Source: Tahibacter harae (GTDB lineage: Bacteria; Pseudomonadota; Gammaproteobacteria; Xanthomonadales; Rhodanobacteraceae). From it: DNA of 64,000 nucleotides. Of the stretch, positions 55,359 to 64,000 are shown piece after piece; position 1 is the first letter of the stretch, and every line of letters begins with the position of its first letter. The translations under genes were made by a program, and so were the position numbers. The stretch covers positions 310,001 to 374,000 of the forward strand of contig NZ_JANFQO010000001.1 in NCBI RefSeq assembly GCF_024437735.1, in the 5' to 3' direction. Under the pieces are notes generated by a model that saw only the letters and a program-made list of their open reading frames with translations, had not been told where the DNA came from and did not search any database.

Positions 55359-56357
55359 TCAGTGGTCATGGCTGGCCTCTCCCTTGGCGAGTTCGGCCTT
55401 GAGCACGAAACTGCCTTCGCCGACGACGTTTTCGCCCGCGCTCAGGCCGGCGAGTATCTCCACCCGGCGGCCGTCGTCGCGGCCGGTCTTGACCCGGCGC
55501 GGCGCCAGACCGGCGGGGCCGTCGACGAACACCGACGTGCCCTCTTCCAGCTGTTGCAGCGCCGCGACCGGCACCGACAACGCCGCTTCGCTGCGGCCGA
55601 CCGCGACATCGGCACGCACGTACAGGCCCGGCGTCCACTCGCCCTTGCTGTTGTCCAGCAGCACGCGCGCGGTGACGGTCTGGGTGGCGCCGCTGCCCAG
55701 CGGCGAGACGAATACGATCTTGCCGTCGGCAGCCAGCGCGCCTTCGGTCGCGCTCACGCGCACGTCCTGGCCCAGTTGCACGCGGGCGCGGTCGCGCGGG
55801 AACAGCGAAAGTTCCACCCATACCGTGCCCAGGTCGGCCACGGTGAACAGCGGCGCCGATTCGGCCTGCTCGCCCGGATTGGTGAAGCGCTCGGTGACCA
55901 CGCCGCTGAGCGGGCTCGCCGTCGTATACACCTGCAGGCTTTCGTTGCTTTCCACACTGGCCAGAGCCTGGCCCTGGCGCACCGTATCGCCGACCTTGAC
56001 CGCAACGCTGCGCACCACGCCGGGAAAGCGCGCGGTGACGCTGCGCACGCGCTCGGCATTGGGCTTGATTACGCCGTACAGCGGCAGGTTCTCCACCAGC
56101 GTCGCCGGTCCGGCCGGCGCGATCACCAGGCCGGCGGCTTCGCGCGCGGCCGGCGTCAGCTTCAATGCTCCGCCGGCGCCTTCCTCGCCGCGGCCTCCTT
56201 TGCCCTGGCCTTCGGTTTCTTCGTGGCCGTGCGCATCGGCTTTCGCGGCCGGTCTTGCGTCCTGCGGAACCTTGCCCGGTGTCTGCGCGGCTTCGCCGCA
56301 GGCGGTCAGGCTCAGCGACAGCAGCAACAGGCTGCTGCTCAGAATGGATTTATTCAT
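55359..56357 (-). CDS. czcB: Metal efflux RND periplasmic adaptor (CzcB family)
   Basis: 332 residues. A lipoprotein signal ends in LSLTAC (Cys about 20), so it is anchored to a membrane by lipid. A His/Glu-rich segment (DAHGHEETEGQ, about 40-50) may bind metal before the barrel-sandwich hybrid domain (VRSVAVKVGDTVRQGQALAS near 115) and the beta-barrel parts. The C-terminus ends EASHDH, again potential metal ligands. It links CzcA to CzcC. It overlaps czcC by four bases (ATGA) and lies 33 bases ahead of czcA. Confidence 0.92.
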   Translation of the reverse strand: MNKSILSSSLLLLSLSLTACGEAAQTPGKVPQDARPAAKADAHGHEETEGQGKGGRGEEGAGGALKLTPAAREAAGLVIAPAGPATLVENLPLYGVIKPNAERVRSVTARFPGVVRSVAVKVGDTVRQGQALASVESNESLQVYTTASPLSGVVTERFTNPGEQAESAPLFTVADLGTVWVELSLFPRDRARVQLGQDVRVSATEGALAADGKIVFVSPLGSGATQTVTARVLLDNSKGEWTPGLYVRADVAVGRSEAALSVPVAALQQLEEGTSVFVDGPAGLAPRRVKTGRDDGRRVEILAGLSAGENVVGEGSFVLKAELAKGEASHDH

Positions 56358-57625
56358 GGCTGCGTCCTTTCGCTCAGCGCGGTGCCGCTGAGGCGCTCTA
56401 TCTCGATCAGGGTGAGGTGGTACTGGGTTGCCGCGGTGATGCGTTCGCGCATGACAGCGAGCAGTTCGCGCTGCGCATCGACGAATTCGAGGTAACCGTA
56501 GCGGCCGCGCTCGTAGGCGTATTCGGTGTTTTTCAGCGCCGACTCGGCCGCCGGCAAGGTGCGCGCCGACAGGGCTTCGAGTTCGCGCCGGCGGTCGAGC
56601 AATTCCTGATGGAAACCGAACAGCGCGGTGCGCGCCTTGACCAGGGCGGCGGCGCGATCGGCGTCACTGCCGGCGCGGCGCGCGCGCGCTTCGGCGATAG
56701 TGCCCTGGTTGCGGTCGGAAACCGGCAGCGGCATGCCTACCGAAAACAGCAGCGCGGTGTCGCCGCCGGCCTGCAGCCGGCGCAGGCCCACGCCCACGTC
56801 CAGGCCGGGCCGGCGGTTGGCCAGGGCCAGGCTGATTTCCGCATCGCGCAGCCGCGCCTCGCTCAGATAGCGGGTGAAGTCGGGGGTTTTCTCCAGTTCC
56901 GCCAGCAGCACGGAGTAATCGGCGATGGCCGGCAATTGGTAGAAATCCGCTGCCGCCAGCTCGAAATCCGGCTCGGCCGCGCCCCAGGAGGCCGCCAGCT
57001 GATAGCGCGCGGTGCGCAGTTCATGCTCGGCATGGGCGTCGTCGTTGCGCGCGCGTTCCAGCGCGACCGCAGCGCGTTCCTGTTCGGCCAGCGGCGACTT
57101 GGCCGCGGCGACGCGGCGGCCGACCGCGGCCGACGTTGTTTCGGCCAGCGCCACGGCCTGGTGGCTGAGCTGGTGCAGCTCCTGCTGGCTGACCAGCACG
57201 ACGAAGCGGCGCGCCGTCTCGGCGACAACATCGAGACGGCGCGCGTGACCGTCCACTTCCAGCAGTTCGCGCTCGCCGCGGGCCACCGCGACGCGCTTCT
57301 CGCGCAGACCGCCCAGCTCGATCAGCTGGCTCAGCGAAAGACTCAGTTCCGCCGACCTGACGCCGCGCACCTCGCCACTGCCGAGCACGTTCTCCAGCGC
57401 AGCGGAAAGATTCGGATTGGGCCGCAGGCCGGCCTGCACGGTGCGGCCGTCCTGGGCCTGCAGCAGGTATTGATAGGCCGCCAGGTCCGGATTGGACTGC
57501 AGCGTGCGCGCCAGCGCCTCGCGCAGCGTCAGCGGCGGCGGCTCGGCCGCCGCCGCCGCGGCCGCCAGGAATAACAGTACGAACGCGCAGCAGCGCAGCG
57601 CGCGCGCGGAAAAACGCATGACCAT
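56354..57625 (-). CDS. czcC: Outer-membrane efflux protein (CzcC, TolC family)
   Basis: 423 residues from ATG 57625; GGAG lies 8 bases upstream on the minus strand, which favours it over GTG 57631 and ATG 57619. Signal peptide up to AAAAAEPPP. LTLREALARTLQSNPDLAAY is the usual start of the TolC-family repeat, followed by long coiled-coil helices in two repeats (for example LRDAEISLALANRRPGLDVG near 265). It forms the trimeric outer-membrane exit channel of the CzcCBA pump. Second gene of the unit, after the Cys/His-rich leader protein. Confidence 0.92.
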   Translation of the reverse strand: MVMRFSARALRCCAFVLLFLAAAAAAAEPPPLTLREALARTLQSNPDLAAYQYLLQAQDGRTVQAGLRPNPNLSAALENVLGSGEVRGVRSAELSLSLSQLIELGGLREKRVAVARGERELLEVDGHARRLDVVAETARRFVVLVSQQELHQLSHQAVALAETTSAAVGRRVAAAKSPLAEQERAAVALERARNDDAHAEHELRTARYQLAASWGAAEPDFELAAADFYQLPAIADYSVLLAELEKTPDFTRYLSEARLRDAEISLALANRRPGLDVGVGLRRLQAGGDTALLFSVGMPLPVSDRNQGTIAEARARRAGSDADRAAALVKARTALFGFHQELLDRRRELEALSARTLPAAESALKNTEYAYERGRYGYLEFVDAQRELLAVMRERITAATQYHLTLIEIERLSGTALSERTQP

Positions 57626-57774
57626 GATCACTCCAACGCAGGTTCAAGCCGGCGCGCCGCGACCGCGCAGAGGCGGGCGGCAGGCCGGATGGATTCGGGA
57701 TCGCGCAGACGCCGCCCGCGCCGCGGCCGCTCAGGCCGCGACGCGGCGCGCTGGCGCGCCGTCTGGGAGCGGAA

Positions 57775-58161
57775 TCAGGCTATGGGCGGACGCAGCTGGT
57801 CTTCCGGCGGCGCCGGCAGCGTGCGTACAAGTGCAGAAGGGAACAGTGCCGCAACGACGGCAATGGAAACAGGCGCGGCCTGGCTCATCAGCAGCGGCGC
57901 CGCATGGGCGCAGGCGCAGTGGCAGCCGCCGGAGCCTTCGTGCCAGCAGCCGCCGGCACCGGGTTCCACGCAGGCGGCCGCATCGGTGGAGAACGCGGCC
58001 TGCAGCTGGACGGGAGCGTAGTCCACATCGCCCGCATAGGAGTCGGCCGCACAGCTGACCGCAAACAGCGACTTCAGCAGCAATACGCCGGCGAACAGCA
58101 GCGCGGCGACGCGCAGATGGCGGCGCAGCAAGGCTATCAGCGGGGACGTGGCGGCGGACAT
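57775..58161 (-). CDS. Cys/His-rich small exported protein leading the czc operon (CzcI/CopL-like)
   Basis: 128 residues from ATG 58161 (MSAATSPLIALL); a TTG three codons upstream is an alternative. A hydrophobic segment (about 17-35, VAALLFAGVLLLKSLFAV) anchors or exports it. The mature part contains CWHEGSGGCHCACAH, with four Cys and three His within 15 residues, a likely metal-binding site. A second hydrophobic stretch follows near 95-110. Small proteins of this kind (CzcI, CopL) precede czc or cop genes and tune their expression. The family link is by context and C/H pattern only. About 150 bases separate it from czcC. Confidence 0.65.
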   Translation of the reverse strand: MSAATSPLIALLRRHLRVAALLFAGVLLLKSLFAVSCAADSYAGDVDYAPVQLQAAFSTDAAACVEPGAGGCWHEGSGGCHCACAHAAPLLMSQAAPVSIAVVAALFPSALVRTLPAPPEDQLRPPIA

Positions 58162-58230
58162 GGCGCGCAATCTAGCGGCCCGGCCCGCTGTTAGACAATT
58201 ACAGACTACGGCGCGGCGAACCGGACCGCG

Positions 58231-58653
58231 TCAGGGCTCGACCTGTACCGTTCCGGCCGGCTCCGCATGCAACGAATAGCGGCTGCGCGGCAGTCCGCTG
58301 ACCACGTAGGTCAGCCGTACGGCACGCAGGCAGGCCAGCGTGGGACGGGAACTGTCGATATCGACCTTGCGCGGGGCATAGCCCAGCTCCAGGACGGATT
58401 CCTTCAACTCCACCCAGGCGCGGCTTTCATCGACACGCCATTCGCTGTTTTCCGTTCCCCAGACCTGTACTTCCAGTTGCTCCGGCCCAAGCCAGCGGTA
58501 GTCGACCTTGCGTTCTTCCTCGCGGCTGCGCGGCCCTTCCGCACCGTCGCAGCCACAGTCGCGCGTGCGCAGGCTGACCTGCAGCGCCGCCATGGCCGAC
58601 AGCGGCAGCGCCACCAGCAGCAGCGCTCCCGCACAGCCGGCGAGAATGCGCAT
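58231..58653 (-). CDS. Exported protein of unknown function coupled to the E1 dehydrogenase gene
   Basis: 140 residues. Signal peptide about 1-22 (LPLSAMA). Mature sequence has a charged patch (EEERKVDYRWLGPEQLE) and a beta-rich pattern (LEVQVWGTE, RAWVELKESVLELGYA, LRAVRLTYVVSGLP) that might form an immunoglobulin-like sandwich. Cys at 33, 35 and about 108. No family recognised. Its start codon overlaps the stop of the E1 gene (TGATG), and it precedes the czc leader gene by 69 bases, so it may bridge the two units. Confidence 0.65.
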   Translation of the reverse strand: MRILAGCAGALLLVALPLSAMAALQVSLRTRDCGCDGAEGPRSREEERKVDYRWLGPEQLEVQVWGTENSEWRVDESRAWVELKESVLELGYAPRKVDIDSSRPTLACLRAVRLTYVVSGLPRSRYSLHAEPAGTVQVEP

Positions 58654-60917
58654 CAGGCCAGCGACTGCGCCGCCGCGACGATGTCCTCGTCCGAAGGCAG
58701 CACCAGGAAGGCCGCGCCGGCCAGCGGCGTGTAGGTGTCCACGCCGACCACGCGCTTGAGCGGCTTGTCGCCATGGCCGGACTCGACCACGGCGGTGATG
58801 ATGCCCTCGCCCACGCCGGCGCTGCGGCGGCCTTCATCGGCGACGACGATGCGCGCGCATTCGCCCGCATGGCGCGCGATCGCCGCTTCGTTCAGCGGCT
58901 GCAGCCAGCGCAGGTCGACCACGCGGGTCTTCCAGCCGTGCGAGGCTTCCAGCGCCCGCGCCGCGCGCAGGCTCATGGGCACGGTGTTGCCGTAGCAGAA
59001 GATGACCAGGTCCTTCGCGGCCGGCGCGTAGACGCGCTCCTCGCCCAGCGGAATGTGCTGGTCCGGCGCCGGATACGAGGTCAGCCACTGGCCGTCGCCG
59101 GCTTCGTACAGGTCCTTGGTCATGTACAGCGCGATCGGCTCCAGGAAGGCGCAGACACGGCCGTCGACCTTGGCCAGCGCGGTCAGCGTGCGCAGCATCA
59201 TGGCCGCGTCGTCGCCGCGGCTGGGGCAGCCCACCACCAGGCCGGGAATGTCGCGCAGCGCGGTGATCGACGTATCGTTGTGGAAATGGCCGCCGAATCC
59301 CTTCTGGTAGCCCAGCGAGGCAATGCGCATCACCATCGGATTGCGGTACTGGCCGTTGGAGAAGAACTGCAGCGAGCAGGCCTCGCCGCGGATCTGGTCG
59401 CAGGCGTTGTGGAAATACGCCAGGTACTGGATTTCCGGCAGCGGCAGCATGCCCATGTTGGCATAGCCCTGGGCCAGGCCGAGGATCATGGTCTCGTCCA
59501 GCAGCGTGTTGAACACGCGGTTGCCCTTGAACGCCTTGTGCAGGCCCTTGGTCACCGTGTACACGCCGCCCTTCTGCGCCACGTCCTCGCCGAACAGCAG
59601 GGTCTCGGGATATTTGCAGAACAGGTCGTGCAGCGCGTTGTTGATCTGGATGGCCAGATGGCGCGGCGCCTGCTTCTCCGGCAGCTTTTCCTCGCCGCCG
59701 AACACGGCCGCGCGCTTTTCGGCGTAGTCGACGCGCTTGGCCTCGACATTGACCTGGTTGGGATGGTACGGCGCCAGCGGTGCGATCACCTCGGCCAGGT
59801 CGGTGAGCTTGGGCCGGCGGTCGGCTTCCTCGGCCGCGGCAAAGCATTTCTGCCGCACCGCCTCGTAGCGCGCGAGCAGGGTGTCCTTGGTGTACAGGCC
59901 GGATTCCAGCGCGATCGCCGCCGAGCGCAGCAGCGGATCGGTCGCCTCCACCGCCATCAGTTCTTCCACGCTGCGCCATTCGATTTCAAAGTCGGTACCG
60001 GCGTGGCCCATGATGCGGGTGGTGCGCAGGTGCAGGAAGGTCGGCCGGCGCGTGGTGCGGCAGTGGTAGACGGCACGGGCCACCTGTTCGTAGCCCTCGG
60101 CCAGGTCCAGGCCGTTGGCGTAGAAATAATCCAGATCGCGGCGGCCGCTGAAGCTGGCCGAGATCCAGTCGGCGGGCGTCTTCACCGAGATGCCGATGCC
60201 GTTGTCCTCGCACACATACAGCACCGGGGCCGGCAGCTTCTGGTAGGCGGTCCACTGCGCCGTATTGAAGGCGACCTGGGCGGTGGCGTGGTTGGCCGAG
60301 GCATCGCCGAAGGAGCAAATGGTGATCGAATCCTCGGGGATGGGCAGCTGATGACCGATGCGCCGGGCCTGCTCTATCGCCACCGCCGTACCCAGCGCCT
60401 TGGGCAGGTGCGAGGCGATGGTGGAGGTCTGCGGCAATACCCACAGCGGCTTGGAACCCCACACCTTGTGGCGGCCGCCGGAGGCCGGATCGTCCTTGCT
60501 CGCGGCGAAGGACAGGGCCGAATCCATGATCGGATCCATGCCCGGCAGCTTGCGGAAGCGCTCGGCCATGAAACCGCCGGAGCGATAGTGCAGGAAGGCC
60601 GGATCGGTATGCCGTGTCAGGCGCGCGACCATGGCATTGCCTTCATGGCCGGAGGAACCGATGGTGTAGAACACCTTCTGCTTCACCCGCAGCACGCGCG
60701 CCATCAGGTCCAGATGCCGGCTGACCAGCTGCGATTCAAACAGGGCGATGAAATCTGCCGCGGTGCACAGGCTGCCCGGCAGCACCGCCTCGTCGGCGGC
60801 GGGGCGCTTGCGCACCTGGCCGCTCCAGTCGCGCACGAACTCCTGGAAGTTCTGGTCGCAGACTTCGGCGCGATTGACGTTCTTGTGGCGGGCGGGAATC
60901 GGAGCAACGGCGGACAT
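58653..60917 (-). CDS. Fused E1 alpha/beta 2-oxoacid dehydrogenase (thiamine diphosphate-dependent)
   Basis: 754 residues from ATG 60917. The N-terminal half is the E1 alpha part: IGSSGHEGNAMVARL, then the thiamine diphosphate motif starting FGDASANHATAQVAFN (near 213) and ending YVCEDNGIG. The C-terminal half (from about 410) is E1 beta: NALHDLFCKYPETLLFGEDV, MILGLAQGYANMG, then LRALEASHGWKTRVVDLRWL and VADEGRRSAGVGEGI. It decarboxylates a 2-oxoacid (branched-chain 2-oxoacid, pyruvate or acetoin cannot be told apart) and passes the acyl group to a lipoyl E2. No E2 or E3 gene is adjacent. Divergent from the orphan kinase gene. Confidence 0.88.
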   Translation of the reverse strand: MSAVAPIPARHKNVNRAEVCDQNFQEFVRDWSGQVRKRPAADEAVLPGSLCTAADFIALFESQLVSRHLDLMARVLRVKQKVFYTIGSSGHEGNAMVARLTRHTDPAFLHYRSGGFMAERFRKLPGMDPIMDSALSFAASKDDPASGGRHKVWGSKPLWVLPQTSTIASHLPKALGTAVAIEQARRIGHQLPIPEDSITICSFGDASANHATAQVAFNTAQWTAYQKLPAPVLYVCEDNGIGISVKTPADWISASFSGRRDLDYFYANGLDLAEGYEQVARAVYHCRTTRRPTFLHLRTTRIMGHAGTDFEIEWRSVEELMAVEATDPLLRSAAIALESGLYTKDTLLARYEAVRQKCFAAAEEADRRPKLTDLAEVIAPLAPYHPNQVNVEAKRVDYAEKRAAVFGGEEKLPEKQAPRHLAIQINNALHDLFCKYPETLLFGEDVAQKGGVYTVTKGLHKAFKGNRVFNTLLDETMILGLAQGYANMGMLPLPEIQYLAYFHNACDQIRGEACSLQFFSNGQYRNPMVMRIASLGYQKGFGGHFHNDTSITALRDIPGLVVGCPSRGDDAAMMLRTLTALAKVDGRVCAFLEPIALYMTKDLYEAGDGQWLTSYPAPDQHIPLGEERVYAPAAKDLVIFCYGNTVPMSLRAARALEASHGWKTRVVDLRWLQPLNEAAIARHAGECARIVVADEGRRSAGVGEGIITAVVESGHGDKPLKRVVGVDTYTPLAGAAFLVLPSDEDIVAAAQSLA

Positions 60918-61192
60918 GGCAGACCTGATAGGCAAGAGCACGCCGGCAAACAGGCCGCCGCGCGCAAAAAAAGGGCGCCAAGCATAGCCTCAGGCCGGCG
61001 GCGGCGGAACTCAATGGCTCCTGTGCAGGGCCGGTGGCTCCCCGGATTTGCGCCGCATTGGCACCGTCGCGGCGCGGCGCGGATCACCCTGGGCAAGCTG
61101 CCGCTGCCGCCGTCGCGGCCGCCCCTGCCGTACGCCGGCGTTTCGCGGCACCATAGTCCGGCCATGGCGTGGACGCCAGGAGGGGGCTCTGC
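60918..61192. other. Divergent promoter region, E1 dehydrogenase / orphan kinase
   Basis: 275 bases without a gene. Near the right end AGGAGGGGG (61179-61187) is an unusually strong ribosome site for the kinase. No operator palindrome recognised. Confidence 0.5.
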
Positions 61193-63631
61193 ATGAATAC
61201 GCCGGTCGAACCAACCTGGCGCAGCGATCTGCCGCTGCCGGACGGCAGCGGCGCCGAGGCCGGCGAATTCAGTCCCGGCCAGCGCGTGGGCCGCTACGTC
61301 ATCCGCGATCTGCTCGGCCGCGGCGGCATGGGCGTGGTCTACCTGGCCGACCAACTGGAGCCGGTGCGGCGCACGGTGGCGCTGAAGCTGATCCGCCCGT
61401 CCTTCGCCGACAGCCTGGCGGAAGCCTATTTCGAAGTCGAGCGCCAGGCCCTGGCGCGCATGGACCATCCCGCCATCGCCAAGGTGCTGGAAGCGGGCAC
61501 CACGCCGCAGGGCCTGCCGTTCTTCGCGATGGAATGGATAGACGGCCCGACGCTGGACAGCTACGTCGCCGCGCAGGCGCCGGATCTTTCCGCCCGCCTG
61601 GACCTGCTGCAGCAGGTCGCCCTGGGCGCCCACCACGCCCACCAGCGCGGCGTGGTACACCGCGATCTCAAGCCCGGCAATGTGCTGGTGGCGCTCGTCG
61701 ACGGCCGCGCCACGCCCAAGATCATCGACTTCGGCGTCGCCGTCGGCCTGGGCCAGGGCGGCCGCGGTTCCGGCGACTATGCCGGCACGTCGCTGTACAT
61801 GAGTCCGGAACAGTCCGGCCTGGTCGATGCCGATGTCGACGTGCGCAGCGACGTGTACTCCCTCGGCGTGATGCTGCTGGAACTGCTCGCGCCGCCCGGC
61901 ACGTTGGAGCAACTGCGCCAGCGCGGCGTGGGTGCCAGCCAGCTGTCGCAGCTGCTGCGCACCGGCCAGCGCCCGGGCCAGCCGCATCACGACGCGACCG
62001 AGTGGCTGACCCTGCCTGCGCTGCACAGCATTCCGCGCGAACTGCGCCATGTGATCGCCCGCGCCACCGATGTGGAGCGCGCGCGGCGCTACGGCTCGGC
62101 CCAGGCCCTGGCCGAGGATCTGGCCAATTTCCGCAGCCATCTGCCGCTGGCTGCGGTGCCGGCCACGCGCGCCTACCTGGTGGCCAAGTTCGTGCGCCGC
62201 CACCGCCTGCCGCTGGCGGCCGGCGCGGCAGTGGTCGCGGCGCTGGTAGTCGGCCTGGGCGCAGCCCTCTTCGCCTTGCAGCAGGCCCGGGCCGAGCGCG
62301 AACGCGCCGAACAGGCCGCCGCCAGCGCCACGCGCGAAGCCGCGCGCAGCCGCGGCATGGCCGATTTCCTCGGCAACGTGCTGGCCGGCATAGAACCCGA
62401 ACAGGCGCGCGGCCAGGACACCCGCCTGCTGCGCCAGGTGCTGGACCAGGCCGCGGCGGGCGCCCAGCGCGACCTCGCCGGCGATGCGGCCCAGCTGGCC
62501 GAGATCGAATCCACCATAGGCCGTGCCTACCGCTCCATCGCCGAACTGGACAAGGCCGAGGAATTCCTCGCCCGCGCGCTGCAGCGCCAGCAGGCCCTGT
62601 TCGGTGCGGATGCGGAAACCACGCTGCAGACCGAGCGCTACCTGCTCTGGTCCATCGCCGACCACGGCCGCGAGAACGACGCCTTGCCGCGCGCCCGCGC
62701 CCTGCGCGAGCGCAGCGAAAAGGCACTGGGCGCGAACGCACGCGAAACCCTGCTGCAGGATCTGGCCACCGGCTGGTTCGAATACCTGGCCGGCAATATG
62801 AAACCGGCCGAAACCCATCTGCGCGCCGCCAGCGAAGGCCTCAGCGCGCTGGCCGGCGCGGAAGACCCCAAGGCGCTGGACGCCACCGGCCGCCTCGGCG
62901 TGGTGCTGGCCGATTCCGGCCAGTACGAAGCTGCGCGCCCGCTGTACGACCGCGTGCTGGCCGGCTACGGCAAATTGTTCGGTCCGGAGGATCCGCGCAC
63001 CCTGGGCGTGCACAACAGCCTGGGCATTCTGGCCATGCAACAGCGCCGCTACGCCGATGGCGAAGCCGAATTCCGCCCGATGCTGCCGATCTACGAACGC
63101 CTGTACGGCGCCGACCATCCGCAAACCCTGGCGCTGGTACTGAACATGTCCGGCGCGCTGCGCCAGCAGGGCAAGGTGGCCGAATCCGGCCCCTATTACC
63201 GACGCGCCTACGAAGGCATGAAGGCGCGCTACGGCGGCGACAACCTGCGCACGCTGATCGCGCAGAACAACCTGGCCAATTATCTGATCGACGCCGGCGA
63301 AGCCGGCAACGCCGTCGCGCTGGCGCAGGAAGCCGTGGCGCGCGCCCGCGAAACGTACGCGAGCAACCGCATCGTGCTCGGCGAATTCCATTTCACCCTG
63401 GGCAAGGCCCTGCTCGCCGCCGGCAAGCCCGCGGATGCGGAAGCCGAACTCAAGACCGCCTGGGAAATGCGCTCGGGCGAAATGGGCGCCGAAGCCGAGG
63501 ATGCGCGCGATGTGGCGCGCAAGCTGGCCGAACTCTATCGCGCGCAGAAACGCGAGGCGGCGGCACTGGAATGGCAGGGCAAGGCAGAGGCGGCAGCCAA
63601 GGACGCGGCCAAAACTGCCGCGGGAAAATAA
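61193..63631 (+). CDS. Orphan membrane-anchored Ser/Thr kinase with TPR-like C-terminal region
   Basis: 812 residues from ATG 61193, chosen for the ribosome site 6 bases upstream. Kinase domain about 35-310: LLGRGGMGVVYLADQ, VALKLI, VHRDLKPGNVLV (near 156), IIDFGVAVG, then GTSLYMSPEQ, a conventional P+1 loop unlike the SHAAPEQ of the three module kinases. A membrane helix (about 340-362, LAAGAAVVAALVVGLGAALFAL) is followed by TPR-like repeats (about 430-800), for example HNSLGILAMQQRRYADGEAEF and AQNNLANYLIDAGEAGNAVAL. Same overall plan as the module kinases but a separate lineage, and no ECF sigma gene is adjacent. Confidence 0.92.
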   Translation: MNTPVEPTWRSDLPLPDGSGAEAGEFSPGQRVGRYVIRDLLGRGGMGVVYLADQLEPVRRTVALKLIRPSFADSLAEAYFEVERQALARMDHPAIAKVLEAGTTPQGLPFFAMEWIDGPTLDSYVAAQAPDLSARLDLLQQVALGAHHAHQRGVVHRDLKPGNVLVALVDGRATPKIIDFGVAVGLGQGGRGSGDYAGTSLYMSPEQSGLVDADVDVRSDVYSLGVMLLELLAPPGTLEQLRQRGVGASQLSQLLRTGQRPGQPHHDATEWLTLPALHSIPRELRHVIARATDVERARRYGSAQALAEDLANFRSHLPLAAVPATRAYLVAKFVRRHRLPLAAGAAVVAALVVGLGAALFALQQARAERERAEQAAASATREAARSRGMADFLGNVLAGIEPEQARGQDTRLLRQVLDQAAAGAQRDLAGDAAQLAEIESTIGRAYRSIAELDKAEEFLARALQRQQALFGADAETTLQTERYLLWSIADHGRENDALPRARALRERSEKALGANARETLLQDLATGWFEYLAGNMKPAETHLRAASEGLSALAGAEDPKALDATGRLGVVLADSGQYEAARPLYDRVLAGYGKLFGPEDPRTLGVHNSLGILAMQQRRYADGEAEFRPMLPIYERLYGADHPQTLALVLNMSGALRQQGKVAESGPYYRRAYEGMKARYGGDNLRTLIAQNNLANYLIDAGEAGNAVALAQEAVARARETYASNRIVLGEFHFTLGKALLAAGKPADAEAELKTAWEMRSGEMGAEAEDARDVARKLAELYRAQKREAAALEWQGKAEAAAKDAAKTAAGK

Positions 63632-63776
63632 ACTCCTGACGGCACAGCGGTCCGCTGTGCGGGCGCGGCATTGCGCGAACGTGTTGCGCAAGCCGCGTCG
63701 GACAAGTCTCAGTGCTGCATTCAGTGCCGCCGGAAGGCTGTTCTGCCGATACCGGATCTTTTCCGAACCGGTCGCA

Positions 63777-64000
63777 CTACTGCACGCTCTGACGCCGCGC
63801 GCGCCATTCCTCGCGCGTCTGTCCCCAGGCGTCGATGGTCATGGTGTCGTACGGCGCCGGCAGCGCGACACGGCGCAGATTGCGCGCGCCCAGCCGCTGC
63901 GCCACGCGCTGCGAGGGCTCGTTGTCCGGGTCTATACAGTGGATGATCTCGCTCCAGCCCAGATTGTCGAAGGCCCAGTCCATTGCCGCGGCCGCGGCTT
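63777..64000 (-). CDS. GNAT acetyltransferase (C-terminal part, cut by the window end)
   Basis: The frame is open through the right edge; the visible C-terminal part is about 74 residues. MDWAFDNLGWSEIIHCIDPD followed by NEPSQRVAQRLGARNLRR is the typical last helix and strand of GNAT proteins of the RimJ/RimL kind. The acetyl-CoA loop lies outside the window. It converges on the orphan kinase gene. Confidence 0.82.
   Translation of the reverse strand, partial: AAAAAMDWAFDNLGWSEIIHCIDPDNEPSQRVAQRLGARNLRRVALPAPYDTMTIDAWGQTREEWRARRQSVQ

Overview
The window is a GC-rich, densely coded chromosomal segment that looks like a gammaproteobacterium of the Lysobacterales (Xanthomonadales), most plausibly Rhodanobacteraceae (Dokdonella/Tahibacter-like). 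This placement is inference. It rests on the gene repertoire (NdvB-like GH17/GT2 fusion, fused E1 alpha/beta dehydrogenase, ECF sigma/serine-threonine kinase pairs), on three secreted proteins that share a C-terminal [LI]F-x-[DN]-GF-[EQ] tail, and on CCCTCTCCC-hairpin-GGGAGAGGG repeats of the kind seen in this order. No rRNA, tRNA, CRISPR array, transposase or prophage was recognised.

Left part (1-8.2 kb): the end of a Dps gene, a 1290-residue secreted nuclease (lamin-tail + four Calx-beta + OB + endonuclease/exonuclease/phosphatase domain) with an excellent terminator, a TVP38/TMEM64 membrane protein and an NdvB-like glucan synthase.

Regulatory array (8.4-25.4 kb): three paralogous modules lie in tandem, each an ECF sigma factor followed by a membrane-anchored Ser/Thr kinase with a TPR-like C-terminal region (8456-11738, 17357-20792, 20893-24061). 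A 5-kb Rhs/YD-repeat gene sits between modules 1 and 2 and turns AT-richer toward its 3' half. A bacterial pepsin-type aspartic protease follows module 3. A fourth kinase of the same general design, without a sigma partner, lies at 61.2-63.6 kb. ECF factors of this kind are known elsewhere (EcfP/PknT of Vibrio) to be switched on by phosphorylation, so this is a candidate multi-copy sigma-phosphorylation system.

Middle (25.4-42 kb): two tandem paralogous small secreted proteins; a secreted NxxGxxxF-repeat protein; a secreted OB-fold protein; a TetR regulator + HAD phosphatase diverging from a VOC gene over two 17-bp palindromic operators; DDAH; GNAT; DUF423; a four-gene Gld-type ABC operon (ATPase, permease, GldG-like, DUF4340); an SRPBCC membrane protein; and a DesK/LiaS-type histidine kinase with a NarL-type regulator.

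Right part (42-64 kb): GNAT-minC-minD-minE division operon with a small HExxH protein behind it; a DUF4399 protein; an Atm1-type ABC exporter; a receiver-like protein of unknown role; an adenylate cyclase-FHA fusion; an exported metallo-beta-lactamase-fold enzyme; a repeat-rich intergenic stretch (14-bp minisatellite, inverted hairpin pair, heptamer repeats); a czcCBA metal-efflux operon led by a Cys/His-rich protein; an exported unknown coupled to a fused E1 dehydrogenase; the orphan kinase; and a GNAT gene cut by the window edge.
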